This document shows positions 52,167 to 60,625 of a stretch of DNA of 64,000 nt, one piece after another. The stretch is from Micromonospora_E sp048060115. GTDB lineage: Bacteria > Actinomycetota > Actinomycetes > Mycobacteriales > Micromonosporaceae. A model generated the notes under the pieces. The model did not search any database. It was not told the DNA's origin and saw only the letters and a list, made by a program, of their open reading frames with translations. A program made the position numbers and the translations under genes. Positions within the stretch are counted from its first letter, which is position 1. Each line of letters opens with the position of its first letter. Where the stretch lies: assembly GCF_048060115.1 (NCBI RefSeq), contig NZ_JBHMIM010000033.1, positions 1 through 64,000 on the forward strand. Direction: 5' to 3'.

Positions 52167-55100
52167 GTGGCGGCGGCCGATTCGGTCACGGGAGCCCGTC
52201 CGCGTGCCTCCCTGGAGCCCTACCTCAGGCGGCAGCTGAGCCGCCCTGGGCAGCCCTGCGCGGTGTTCCTCTTCGACGTCGACTTCTTCAAGACCGTCAA
52301 TGACGTCTACGGCCACCTGCGGGGCGACCGCGTGCTGCGGCAACTGGCCGACCGGGTGCGCGCGAACTGCCGAAGGCAGGACGCCCTGTTCCGCTACGGC
52401 GGGGACGAGTTCGTCGTGGTGCTGCCGGAAACCGACCGTTCCGACGCGGTGCGGCTCGCGCTGCGGTTGACCGAGCGGATCCGGGCCACGGAGTTCGCGG
52501 GTGACCCGCCACTGCACCTGACGGTCAGCCTCGGTGTGGCGTCCGCGCCGCAGGACGGACGCACCGCCAACCAACTGCTCGATCATGCAGACCGGCGCAA
52601 CTACCTGGCGAAGCGCCGTGGCCGGGACAGCGCGGTCGCCGACGATGTGGAGATCTCCGACGGGGACGGGTCACGGCTGTGGGAGCGTGACGAACCACTG
52701 CGCCGTACGCACGAGTTCCTGACCCGGCTGCAGCTGGTCGGGCGTGGTGCGGCGTGGATCCAGGGGCCACGCGGTGTGGGGCACACCCGCTTCCTCGACG
52801 AGGTCGCGCGACTGGCAACGCTGCGCGGATTCGCGGTGGTCAGGGTGCCGTCCGAGCCGGAGCCGCTGCCGCTGCCGGTCTTCGCCGAGCGGCTGCTGCT
52901 GATCGCCGACCTGGCTGCGGTGGACCGAGTCCCGGAGCTGCTGCGTGCCTGGTCCCGGCCGAGGATGTTGCCGCCGGTGCTCGGACTGGTGCGGGCCGGC
53001 ACCGAGACCGGGCTGCCAGCGGTGTCGCCGACCGCGACCAAGGTCGGCGAGCCGGTCTCGGTGGCCGGCCCGGATCCGCTGTCCGGGTCCGGGTCCGGGT
53101 CCGGGTTCGGGTTCGCCGAGGTGTACCTGCCGGAGCTGGACCGGATCGAGCTCTCCCCGTGGTCGCCGGCGACGCTGCGGATCTGGCTGCGGACCGTGCT
53201 GCGCGGCGAGCCGAGCCGGGCACTGGTGTCCTGGTTTGCCCGGCAGAGCGCCGGGTTGCCGGCCCTGGCCGCCCGGGAGCTCGACCGGGTACGCGGCCGT
53301 CGTGGCCTGGTCGGCTCGGGCACCGGCGGCTGGACGGTGAGCCCGGAACTGCTCGGCCGGCCGCAACCCCGGGTGCGGCTGCCCACGCCGATGACGCCGC
53401 TGGTGGGCCGCGACCGGCAGGTCGCCCGGGTGTGCGAGGTGCTGGCCGTTGGCCGGCTGGTTACCCTGGTCGGGGCCGGCGGGATCGGCAAGACCAGGCT
53501 GTCGCTGTCAGTCGCGGGGCAGGTCGCGAACCGGTTCGACGACGGCGTCTGCTTTGTCGCGCTGGCGGCGGCCCGCACGGCCGACGACGTGCTGGCCGCG
53601 GTCGCCGCCGCCCTGGACGTGTCGCCCCGGCTCGATCAGTCGACCTTGGACGCTCTGGCGGAGCAGCTGGCCGATGTCGAGCTGCTGTTGGTGCTGGACA
53701 ACCTGGAGCAGGCGCTGGCCGCCGGCCCGCCACTGGGCCAACTGTTGGCCGCCGCCGGGCGCATCCGGGTGCTGGCCACCAGCCGGGAGCCGCTGGGCAT
53801 CTACGGCGAGCAGGTGTTCCGGGTCCCGCCGCTGCCGTTGCCGCCGGTCGCCGACCTGCCGCAGGGTGCCGGTGCCGCTGCCGAGGCGATCGCCGCCTAC
53901 CCGGCGATCGCCCTGTTCGACCAGATGGCCCGGGCGGCCGACGCCGATTTCGTGCTGACCGCCGAGTCGCTGCCGGCGGTCGCGCAGCTGTGCCGGCGAC
54001 TGGACGGGCTGCCGTTGGCGATCGAGCTCGCCGCCGCCCGTACCGACCAGCTGAGCCCGGCGGCACTGCTGGAGCGGCTCGGGCCGCGACTGGACGCACT
54101 CGGCTGCGGCCCGGTGGACCGGCCGCCCCGCCAGCAGACGCTGCGGGGCACGGTCGACTGGAGCTACGGGCTGCTCGACCCGCAGCAGCAGGAGATCTTC
54201 CTCGCCGTCGCGGTCTTCCCCGCCAGCGCCACGGCGGCGGCGATCGCGGCGGTGGCCGGGGCGCCGGCGGACCCGGTCGACGCCGTCGCGGACGGGCTGG
54301 CGGCGTTGGTCCGCAAGAGTCTGTTGGTGGCGGTGGTCGGTGTCGGCGGAAACCGGCGGTACGCCATGCTCAACACCATCGCGGCCCGGGCCCGGCAGTT
54401 GGCGCCCGCCGAGCGGCGTGGCCGGCAGCTGCGCGACTACCTGACGTACTTCGCCGATCTCGCCGACCGGGCCGGTGCCGGAATGGCTGGCCCGGAGCAG
54501 GGCCGCTGGGCCGAGGAGCTCGACCACGACTATCTCAATCTGCGGGCCGCGCTCGATGCGGCCGTTGCCGCCGACGACCTGGCGATCGCGACCCGACTCT
54601 GCCTCGGGCTGTGGCGGTACTGGCGCAACGGCAGCCACATCCGCGATGGTCGACAATGGCTCGACCGGGTCGTCTCCGCCCCGGCCGGGCTGGCCGACGA
54701 CTACCGGCGACAGCTGCTGTACCCGGCGGCGGTGCTGGCCGCGACGCAGGACGACACAGCGACCGCAGCCAGGCTCGGCGCCGACTGTCTGGTCCTCACC
54801 GAACGCGTCGGCGATCAGGAGGGCACCGCGCAGGCCCGCAACATTCTCGGCGTCGCGGCCATGCTCGCCGGCCGCTACGACGAGGCCGGTGACCATTTCC
54901 GGTACGGGTTGGAGGTGTGGCGGGAGCTGGGGGTCAAGTCCGGGATGGCGATCGCGCTCGGCAATCTTGCGAAGGTCTGCCTGCGACTGGGTGACATCGC
55001 CGACGCCGACTGGCACATCAACCAGTGTCTCGCGCTGGAACGCGAGGCCGGCAACAGCAGGGGAGTCCTGCTCGGGTTGACCTGCCTGGCCGAGATCCTG

Positions 55101-55607
55101 CTCGCCCGTCCGGACCCGGCCGCCGCCGCCGATGTGGCCCGGTCGGCGCTGGAGTTGGCGTCCGACCTCGGTGACCTGTTCGGTGCGGCGGTAGCGTTGC
55201 ATCAACTCGGCCAGTGCCGGCTCGCGGTCGCCGACCGGCCCGCCGCGCTGCGGTTGTTCGTCGTCGCGTTGCAGCGCCGCTACGAGTTGGGTGACCGGGC
55301 GGACCTGGCGACCTCGCTGGAGACGGTGGCCGAGGTGATCGTCGACGACGACCCGGCGCTGGCGGTGCGGATCCTCGCCGCCGTCGACGCGCTGCGTCGC
55401 CGCTACGGTCTCGTCGCGCCGGTCGCCGTGCAGGCCCGGTGCGACGAGACCCGCGCCGCCGGCCGGGCCGCACTCGGTGAGTCCGGGTACGCGGCCGCCT
55501 GGGACTGCGGCTCCACCACCGCATTGGACCTGATCGTCGACCAGGCACTCGACTGCGCCCCGGATGGACCACGTGACCCGGCCACGATGCTAGGGTCCCG
55601 TGGGTGA
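52167..55607 (+). CDS. GGDEF - STAND ATPase - TPR signalling protein
   Basis: This 1146-residue soluble protein begins with a GGDEF diguanylate cyclase domain (about 5-160). Its active site RYGGDEF is intact at 78-82 and an RxxD inhibitory site (69-72) lies exactly five residues before it. Next is a degenerate P-loop domain (GPRGVGHT at 200-207, Lys replaced by His), then an NB-ARC/AfsR-like STAND ATPase with Walker A GAGGIGKT (436-443), Walker B VLDNLEQ and TSREPLG, and a C-terminal TPR-like array. The layout resembles class III cyclase-ATPase-TPR proteins with GGDEF in place of the cyclase. The GTG start has GAGAGG 7 nt upstream. The stop overlaps the next gene's start. Confidence 0.9.
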   Translation: MAAADSVTGARPRASLEPYLRRQLSRPGQPCAVFLFDVDFFKTVNDVYGHLRGDRVLRQLADRVRANCRRQDALFRYGGDEFVVVLPETDRSDAVRLALRLTERIRATEFAGDPPLHLTVSLGVASAPQDGRTANQLLDHADRRNYLAKRRGRDSAVADDVEISDGDGSRLWERDEPLRRTHEFLTRLQLVGRGAAWIQGPRGVGHTRFLDEVARLATLRGFAVVRVPSEPEPLPLPVFAERLLLIADLAAVDRVPELLRAWSRPRMLPPVLGLVRAGTETGLPAVSPTATKVGEPVSVAGPDPLSGSGSGSGFGFAEVYLPELDRIELSPWSPATLRIWLRTVLRGEPSRALVSWFARQSAGLPALAARELDRVRGRRGLVGSGTGGWTVSPELLGRPQPRVRLPTPMTPLVGRDRQVARVCEVLAVGRLVTLVGAGGIGKTRLSLSVAGQVANRFDDGVCFVALAAARTADDVLAAVAAALDVSPRLDQSTLDALAEQLADVELLLVLDNLEQALAAGPPLGQLLAAAGRIRVLATSREPLGIYGEQVFRVPPLPLPPVADLPQGAGAAAEAIAAYPAIALFDQMARAADADFVLTAESLPAVAQLCRRLDGLPLAIELAAARTDQLSPAALLERLGPRLDALGCGPVDRPPRQQTLRGTVDWSYGLLDPQQQEIFLAVAVFPASATAAAIAAVAGAPADPVDAVADGLAALVRKSLLVAVVGVGGNRRYAMLNTIAARARQLAPAERRGRQLRDYLTYFADLADRAGAGMAGPEQGRWAEELDHDYLNLRAALDAAVAADDLAIATRLCLGLWRYWRNGSHIRDGRQWLDRVVSAPAGLADDYRRQLLYPAAVLAATQDDTATAARLGADCLVLTERVGDQEGTAQARNILGVAAMLAGRYDEAGDHFRYGLEVWRELGVKSGMAIALGNLAKVCLRLGDIADADWHINQCLALEREAGNSRGVLLGLTCLAEILLARPDPAAAADVARSALELASDLGDLFGAAVALHQLGQCRLAVADRPAALRLFVVALQRRYELGDRADLATSLETVAEVIVDDDPALAVRILAAVDALRRRYGLVAPVAVQARCDETRAAGRAALGESGYAAAWDCGSTTALDLIVDQALDCAPDGPRDPATMLGSRG

Positions 55608-56125
55608 TCGAAGCCGCTGTCCATCTCGCCGCCCAGCCCCGTCTCGACACGCTCGTCACCGAGTTGCATTCCGAGTCGCGCCGGCTGCGTACCGACTACG
55701 CCGGCGTCGCGTGGATCGGTGACCGTCCGGCCGCAGGCAGCGGCATGGCGGGCCCCGACTACACCCGCCGTGCCGTGGACGCCGTGCTGTTCCTGCCGGA
55801 CACCCACTGGTACGACGTCGACACCCTCGATGACGTGGAGGTCCAGGTGACCGCCGGGCTGCTGCAGGTCGCCCCGACCGCCCGGCAGTCCCAGGGCCTG
55901 GTCGGCGCGCTCGCCGAGCCGACGGTGGACTTCTTCGAGCACCCCGAAGGGGAGCCCGGGGTTGGTCTGTGTCTACAGGTGCGCGGGGAGATCTGGTCGA
56001 ATCTGGGCGTGTCCTACCGGGTGAGTGTGCTCTGCCGCCGGGAGGCGTTGCTGCGGGTCGGCGACACCGACACCGAAGCTGACGCCGAGGACGGCGACGT
56101 CGACGGCCAGGTCTCCGCAGCCTGA
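55604..56125 (+). CDS. hypothetical protein coupled to the GGDEF-STAND gene
   Basis: I do not recognise this 173-residue protein. Its GTG overlaps the stop codon of the GGDEF-STAND gene (GTGA), so it is translationally coupled and probably a functional partner. The sequence looks like a mixed alpha/beta fold (VDAVLFLPDTHWYDVDTLDDVEVQVTAGLL is one continuous region) with an acidic C-terminus. It has no membrane segment or clear catalytic motif. It could be an effector or regulator of the large protein. Confidence 0.8.
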   Translation: MIEAAVHLAAQPRLDTLVTELHSESRRLRTDYAGVAWIGDRPAAGSGMAGPDYTRRAVDAVLFLPDTHWYDVDTLDDVEVQVTAGLLQVAPTARQSQGLVGALAEPTVDFFEHPEGEPGVGLCLQVRGEIWSNLGVSYRVSVLCRREALLRVGDTDTEADAEDGDVDGQVSAA

Positions 56126-56183
56126 TTCCGCGTGGCGGCGGCCGGTCTGCCGGCACCTGAGGGCGCCGGCCTACCCTGGTCGG

Positions 56184-57083
56184 GTGACCGAGACCGGGCT
56201 CGACCGGGCCGACTGGACCCGTCGGCGCGACGCGCACGCCGAGCGCGTCGACCGGCTGGTCGGTGGGCACTTGGAGCGCCGTCGGCGGGGCGAGGCACAT
56301 CCGGTCGCTGACTTCCTGTTCACCTACTACGCGTACCGGCCGGCGCAGCTGCGTCGGTGGCATCCCGGCGCGGGGGTGGCCCTGGCCGAGGCCGATCCGG
56401 CCGAGTGGGGCCGGGATTACCACGCGGTGGCGACGGCGGCCGGTCCGGTGGTCACCGTGGACATCGCCGGGTTCCTGGCCCGCCGTGGGGCGACCGTGGC
56501 CCTGGTACGCGAGCTGCTGGCTCGTACCGAGGGCCGGCCGGGGCACTTCGGCTGCTTCGGGCTGCACGAGTGGGCGATGGTCTACCGGCAGGCGCCTGAC
56601 GAGGTGCGGCACGAACGGTGGCCGTTGCGGATGAGCCCGCAGGGCATCGCCGAGTTCGTCGACAGCCAGCGGATCCGGTGCAGCCACTTCGACGCGTACC
56701 GGTTCTTCACTCCGGCGGCCCGGCCGTTGAACCTGTTGGCGCCGACGCGGCCGACGCAGGCCGAGTTCGAGCAGCCCGGCTGCCTGCACGCCAACATGGA
56801 TCTCTACAAGCACGCGTACCGGCTGGTGCCGTTGGTGTCGGCGGAGGTCGTGGTGGACTGCTTCGAGCTGGCCCGCGACATCCGCGACCTGGACATGCGG
56901 GCCAGCCCGTACGACCTTCGGGAGCTGGGGTATCCGCCGGTGCGGATCGAGACCCCGCACGGCCGGACCGAGTACGTGGCGATGCAGCGTGGGTTCGCCG
57001 ACCGGGCGGCGGTGCTGCGTCGTCGGCTGTTGGCGGAGCTTGAGCGGTTCGACGAGGGCGAGGATCCGGCGTACCGGATCTGA
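56184..57083 (+). CDS. 3-methyladenine DNA glycosylase-like conserved protein
   Basis: This 299-residue protein matches an actinobacterial family commonly labelled 3-methyladenine DNA glycosylase. The match is over HPVADFLFTYYAYRPAQLRRWHPG, CFGLHEWAMVYR and the C-terminal GYPPVRIETPHGR. The label is from annotation habit; I see no helix-hairpin-helix glycosylase motif, so the function is not established. The GTG is 6 nt after TACCCT (56172-56177), pointing to a leaderless message. Confidence 0.75.
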   Translation: MTETGLDRADWTRRRDAHAERVDRLVGGHLERRRRGEAHPVADFLFTYYAYRPAQLRRWHPGAGVALAEADPAEWGRDYHAVATAAGPVVTVDIAGFLARRGATVALVRELLARTEGRPGHFGCFGLHEWAMVYRQAPDEVRHERWPLRMSPQGIAEFVDSQRIRCSHFDAYRFFTPAARPLNLLAPTRPTQAEFEQPGCLHANMDLYKHAYRLVPLVSAEVVVDCFELARDIRDLDMRASPYDLRELGYPPVRIETPHGRTEYVAMQRGFADRAAVLRRRLLAELERFDEGEDPAYRI

Positions 57084-57161
57084 CATTTCCCGCTGAGTCC
57101 GTATTTCTGGGGTGGTTTATGACCGACGGTGCCCGGCTGCCCGGATTTGAACTTTCCAATG

Positions 57162-57191
57162 GTTGACCGAACCTAGACGTTCAACTAACAT
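57162..57191 (+). promoter_or_regulatory. promoter and candidate operator of the ArsR-type gene
   Basis: TTGACC (57163-57168) and TAACAT (57186-57191) are exactly 17 nt apart. The -35 and spacer lie inside an imperfect palindrome with outer half-sites GTTGAnCG and CGnTCAAC (57162-57185), a candidate autoregulatory operator. The 5' leader is about 130 nt and AT-rich for this genome. Confidence 0.55.
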
Positions 57192-57330
57192 CAAGCGCGG
57201 CAATTCGCGCAGTGAGTGGGAAGTGGAGTGCGCAGATCCAACTGGCGTTCAAAATATCCTGGGCGAAGGACGGAAGTTGATCGTCGGGTTGGAATCAACC
57301 GTGAGGCCTCGGTTGAAAGGGAGGTCCGCT

Positions 57331-57921
57331 GTGACCGAGCTGATGGTCAGCCGGGTGATCGAGGACGTCGCGACACTCAAGGCACTGGCCGACCCGATCC
57401 GGATGCGGGTGCTCGAGCTGGCGATGTCGGAGCCTGAGCGGACCTGGACGGCCAAGGAGCTGGCCCGAATCATCGGCGTCCCCCCGACGAAGATCTACTA
57501 CCACCTCAACCAGCTGGAGCAGCATCAGCTGGTGCACATCCGGGACACCCGGGTGGTCAACGGCATCATCGAGAAGCAGTACGGTGCGGGTCAGCTCAAC
57601 CTCACCTTCCACCGTCGCTCCGGCGACGAGCCCAGCCCGGCGCAGGAGATCGTCTCCACGCTGCTGGGCCAGACCCGGGACGAGATCGAGGGCGGTCTCA
57701 ACGCCGGCACCATCTCCGCCAGCAGCGAGGCGCCCGATCCGGTCCGGATGGTGCTCAGCCGCAACGTCGCGGAGATTCCGCAGCATCGGATCGCGGAGTT
57801 CCGCCAAGAGATGCTCGCTCTGATGCGCCGGTTCGATGAGGCCAGCGTCGCCCGGGAGGGCGGGGCCGGTGGGCACCGGTTCGCCATGCTGGTCGCGATG
57901 CACCCGTTGGGGCGGCCCTGA
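57331..57921 (+). CDS. ArsR-type winged-helix transcriptional regulator
   Basis: This 196-residue protein has an ArsR/HTH_20 winged helix (about 10-85): DVATLKALADPIRMRVLELA, then WTAKELARIIGVPPTKIYYH and the wing. The C-terminal 100 residues are helical and of unknown ligand specificity; no metal-binding CxC motif is seen. GTG 57331 has AGGGAGG 7 nt upstream; the frame is open to 57163 without other support. A strong promoter with a palindrome lies upstream. Confidence 0.85.
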   Translation: MTELMVSRVIEDVATLKALADPIRMRVLELAMSEPERTWTAKELARIIGVPPTKIYYHLNQLEQHQLVHIRDTRVVNGIIEKQYGAGQLNLTFHRRSGDEPSPAQEIVSTLLGQTRDEIEGGLNAGTISASSEAPDPVRMVLSRNVAEIPQHRIAEFRQEMLALMRRFDEASVAREGGAGGHRFAMLVAMHPLGRP

Positions 57922-57944
57922 CCCGGTCGCGCCGGGTGCGCACG

Positions 57945-59246
57945 TCAGGTGACCGACACCCCAGCGGAGAAGGCACCGCTGCGTAGCTCCAGTCGCTCCG
58001 GGACGAGTTCACCGCTGATGGTGAACGCCAACGGCACCAGCAATCGCGCGCCGGCAGCCACCGGTTCGGCGAAGATGTCCCGTCCACCGTTCTCCTGCCG
58101 GGTCGTTGCCTCGTCCACCGCGACCCAGTCGCCGGTGGGCAGGTACGCCCGCTGCAGTGGGGCGTACCAGAACTGCTCGTCGTCGCTGCGGTTGCGTAGC
58201 GCGACCGTCGCTACGCAGCGCTGCTGCTGCCCGCCCTCCGGCGCGCAGGCCATCCGGAAAACGGTGAACTCGAAGGCGGACTCGGTCAGCAGCACCCCGA
58301 GCCCGCCGATCTGCGTGGTGCCGATCCAGCCGCTGGGCACCTGGTTCGCCCGGTCGAGGACGGTCGATCCGTACGTGGCACCCCGCACGGTGGCCACCGC
58401 CAGACCGGTCAGCATCGCGATCAGCAGGCCGAAGACCATCGGTGTGGTCGGCCGCCACCGCCGGCCGACCGGCGGTGGAGCCGGCGGTGCCGAGGGCAAC
58501 CGGACCCGTCGACCACCGGCGGTGACCACCCGACGCCGGGTGATCCGATGCTGCTGCATCCGTCGCCGCCAGCCGTACCCGATCATCGTGACCACCGTCA
58601 GCACGGCCAGCCCACCGATCAGCGGTAGCGACGGCCGCTGCCACCATGCCTGGTCGGTGCCCTCGACGCCGGCGGTGGCCGACCACTGTGCCGTCGCGCA
58701 GTCGTACGGCCGGGTGGTGTCCCGCTGGTAGGCGCAGACCGGGAACGGCTCCGGTGCCCCGCTGCCGCCGGGCCGGAACGACGCGTGGACCGATTCCGTG
58801 CCACTGGCCGGCAGGCTCAACTGCCAGGTGACCTCCGTCTCGGCCGGCTGCCCACCGGAGCTGACGGTGGCGACCGCCGCGTCGGCCGGTACGCCGAGCC
58901 GTAGCGTGACGTCGACCGGTGCGACCGTACGGTTGCTCACCTCGACCTGGTAGGCGGGGGTACCCTGCCCGGCACTGTTGATCGTCACCGCGACCAGCTC
59001 CTGCCCGGCCGTCGGCGGTGTCGGTGGTGCGGCCCAACCCGCGGTCGGCGCGAGCAGCACCCCGCCCGCGACCAGGCCGACCACGGCGGCCCTGCCGAGC
59101 CGGTTGACCCGGCCGGCCGGGTCAACCGGTAGCGTGCCGCTTCCCGGCCCACGTTGCCACGCTGACATCAGCATCACGATCCCCGCCCCCGACCCGAACG
59201 GTAGGCCGAACCTGGCCGGCCGGCCCACGAAGCGCGATTTCGCCAC
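57945..59246 (-). CDS. hypothetical membrane protein
   Basis: This protein of up to 433 residues has a signal-like segment (about 50-72, ending GWAAPP), an extracellular beta-rich domain, a membrane span (about 207-228), a short basic cytoplasmic loop, a second span (about 270-288) and a second external domain. No family was recognised. Start uncertain: GTG 59246 or ATG 59168. Possibly a surface or sortase-independent anchor protein; the function is unknown. Confidence 0.7.
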   Translation of the reverse strand: MAKSRFVGRPARFGLPFGSGAGIVMLMSAWQRGPGSGTLPVDPAGRVNRLGRAAVVGLVAGGVLLAPTAGWAAPPTPPTAGQELVAVTINSAGQGTPAYQVEVSNRTVAPVDVTLRLGVPADAAVATVSSGGQPAETEVTWQLSLPASGTESVHASFRPGGSGAPEPFPVCAYQRDTTRPYDCATAQWSATAGVEGTDQAWWQRPSLPLIGGLAVLTVVTMIGYGWRRRMQQHRITRRRVVTAGGRRVRLPSAPPAPPPVGRRWRPTTPMVFGLLIAMLTGLAVATVRGATYGSTVLDRANQVPSGWIGTTQIGGLGVLLTESAFEFTVFRMACAPEGGQQQRCVATVALRNRSDDEQFWYAPLQRAYLPTGDWVAVDEATTRQENGGRDIFAEPVAAGARLLVPLAFTISGELVPERLELRSGAFSAGVSVT

Positions 59247-59330
59247 CGGATCCGGTGACCGGTGCTACATTTCCTCGCCCCGCGTCGCCACCGTGCCGGG
59301 TCGCCGCGCCGGACCCGTTAGATTGACCGG

Positions 59331-60140
59331 GTGCGTATCGCTCGTTTCGCCCATGGCAAGGGCATGTCGTTCGGGATCGTCGAGGGTGAGGCGGGTGCCG
59401 GCCCGCAGGCGCTGACGGTCGCCGAGGTCGAAGGCCACCCGTTCGGCAAGCTGACCTTCACGTCGCAGCGTTGGGCGCTGGCCGATGTCCGGCTGCTGTC
59501 GCCGATCCTGCCGAGCAAGGTGGTGTGTGTGGGGCGCAACTACGCCGACCACGCCGCCGAGCACGGTGCCGAGGTGCCGGCCGAGCCGCTGCTGTTCCTC
59601 AAGCCGTCGACGTCGGTGATCGGCCCCCGTGACGCGATCCGGCTGCCCAGCCAGTCCCGCCAGGTGGAGCATGAGGCGGAGCTCGCGGTGGTGATCGGTC
59701 CGCCCGGGGCCCGCCGTGCCGACCGGGCGGCCGCCGAGCGGGCCATCTTCGGCTACACCTGCGCCAACGACGTCACCGCCCGGGACCTGCAGTGGTCGGA
59801 CGGCCAGTGGACCCGGGCCAAGGGCTTCGACTCGTTCTGTCCGATCGGGCCGTGGATCGTCACCGGGCTGGATGTCTCGGACCTGGAGGTCCGCTGCGAG
59901 GTTGGCACCGACCCGGAGCAGCTGGAGGTACGCCAACTCGGTCGTACCAAGCAGATGGTCTTCGACGTGCCGACCTTGGTGTCGTACGTGTCACACGTGA
60001 TGACGCTGCTGCCCGGCGATGTGATCCTGACCGGAACCCCGGCGGGGGTCAGCGAGCTGACCGCCGGGGACACCGTGTCGGTTCAGATCGAGGGGATCGG
60101 CGAGCTGGCCAACCCGGTGGTCGCGGCCGACCCGGTGTGA
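59331..60140 (+). CDS. fumarylacetoacetate hydrolase family protein
   Basis: This 269-residue enzyme has the FAH fold: VVCVGRNYADHAAEHG, FLKPSTSVIGP, the metal-binding glutamates in VEHEAELAVVIG, the KGFDSFCPIGPW segment and the late GDVILTGTPAGV. Members hydrolyse or decarboxylate acylpyruvates, 5-oxopent-3-ene-tricarboxylate or oxaloacetate. The GTG is 6 nt after TAGATT (59319-59324), so the transcript is probably leaderless. In related genomes gltX often follows; here tandem repeats and tRNAs follow. Confidence 0.92.
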   Translation: MRIARFAHGKGMSFGIVEGEAGAGPQALTVAEVEGHPFGKLTFTSQRWALADVRLLSPILPSKVVCVGRNYADHAAEHGAEVPAEPLLFLKPSTSVIGPRDAIRLPSQSRQVEHEAELAVVIGPPGARRADRAAAERAIFGYTCANDVTARDLQWSDGQWTRAKGFDSFCPIGPWIVTGLDVSDLEVRCEVGTDPEQLEVRQLGRTKQMVFDVPTLVSYVSHVMTLLPGDVILTGTPAGVSELTAGDTVSVQIEGIGELANPVVAADPV

Positions 60141-60213
60141 GCCGATCCGGGGGCGGGCTGACCTGGGGTGAGCCGATCCGGGGGGCGGGCTGACCTGGGG
60201 TGAGCCGACTCGG
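60137..60213. repeat. tandem direct repeat at the 3' end of the FAH gene
   Basis: A 31-nt unit starting GTGAGCCGATCCGGGGG occurs at 60137-60167 and 60168-60199 (one extra G), with a third partial unit at 60200-60213. The gene's TGA stop lies in the first unit. Confidence 0.85.
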
Positions 60214-60253
60214 CGCCGAGGCGCGCTGCGGCAAACCGCTGCGGTAACCCGAT

Positions 60254-60282
60254 TTGGCGCGCACCATGGGGTCAGGTAGAGT
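60254..60282 (+). promoter_or_regulatory. tRNA-Gln promoter
   Basis: TTGGCG (60254-60259) and TAGAGT (60277-60282) are 17 nt apart, 25 nt before the tRNA. The same -10 TAGAGT occurs at 60430-60435 before tRNA-Glu. Confidence 0.6.
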
Positions 60283-60307
60283 TCTGTCCCGGTGCAGCAA
60301 GCGCCGA

Positions 60308-60379
60308 TGGGGTATGGGGTAATTGGCAGCCCGACTGATTCTGGTTCAGTTAGTCTAGGTTCGAGTCCTGGTACCCCAG
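60308..60379 (+). tRNA. tRNA-Gln (CUG)
   Basis: A full cloverleaf is visible. The acceptor pairs TGGGGTA with TACCCCA, the anticodon stem is ACTGA/TCAGT with loop TTCTGGT giving anticodon CTG, and the T arm contains GGTTCGAGTCC. The CCA end is not encoded. Confidence 0.93.
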
Positions 60380-60382
60380 CGA

Positions 60383-60414
60383 CCGATGCCGGAAGGGATT
60401 CCGGATGGCATCGG
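60383..60414 (+). terminator. hairpin between the two tRNA genes
   Basis: CGATGCC near 60384 pairs with GGCATCG near 60407, with an inner GGA/TCC extension; it lies just past tRNA-Gln. No T-tract is present. Confidence 0.4.
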
Positions 60415-60483
60415 GGTGCTGGTCTCTGTTAGAGTTCGGCACCGCGTCCTAACGGACACAGCGGTAGGAAACACGGAAGTTCT

Positions 60484-60556
60484 GGCCCCGTCGTCTAGCG
60501 GCCCAGGACGCCGCCCTCTCAAGGCGGTAGCGCCGGTTCGAATCCGGTCGGGGCTA
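60484..60556 (+). tRNA. tRNA-Glu (CUC)
   Basis: The acceptor pairs GGCCCCG with CGGGGCT (one G-U), the anticodon stem is CCGCC/GGCGG with loop CTCTCAA giving anticodon CTC, and the T arm contains GGTTCGAATCC. CCA is not encoded. Confidence 0.95.
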
Positions 60557-60567
60557 CAGATGTGACA

Positions 60568-60618
60568 CAGAAATGCGGCGGGCACCACCGATCACCGGTG
60601 GTGCCCGCCGCATTTCTG
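60568..60618. terminator. strong hairpin after tRNA-Glu
   Basis: The arms 60568-60590 and 60596-60618 are perfectly complementary over 23 bp around a 5-nt loop. It follows the tRNA by 12 nt. Confidence 0.8.
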
Positions 60619-60625
60619 CATCACA

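Noticed and set aside
57163..57330. A longer ArsR-type protein starting at 57163
   Set aside because: The start would lie in the -35 box of a strong promoter; GTG 57331 has a good ribosome binding site and begins the conserved helix-turn-helix.
60137..60213. A possible CRISPR-like array
   Set aside because: Only two and a half head-to-tail units without spacers; no cas genes in the window.
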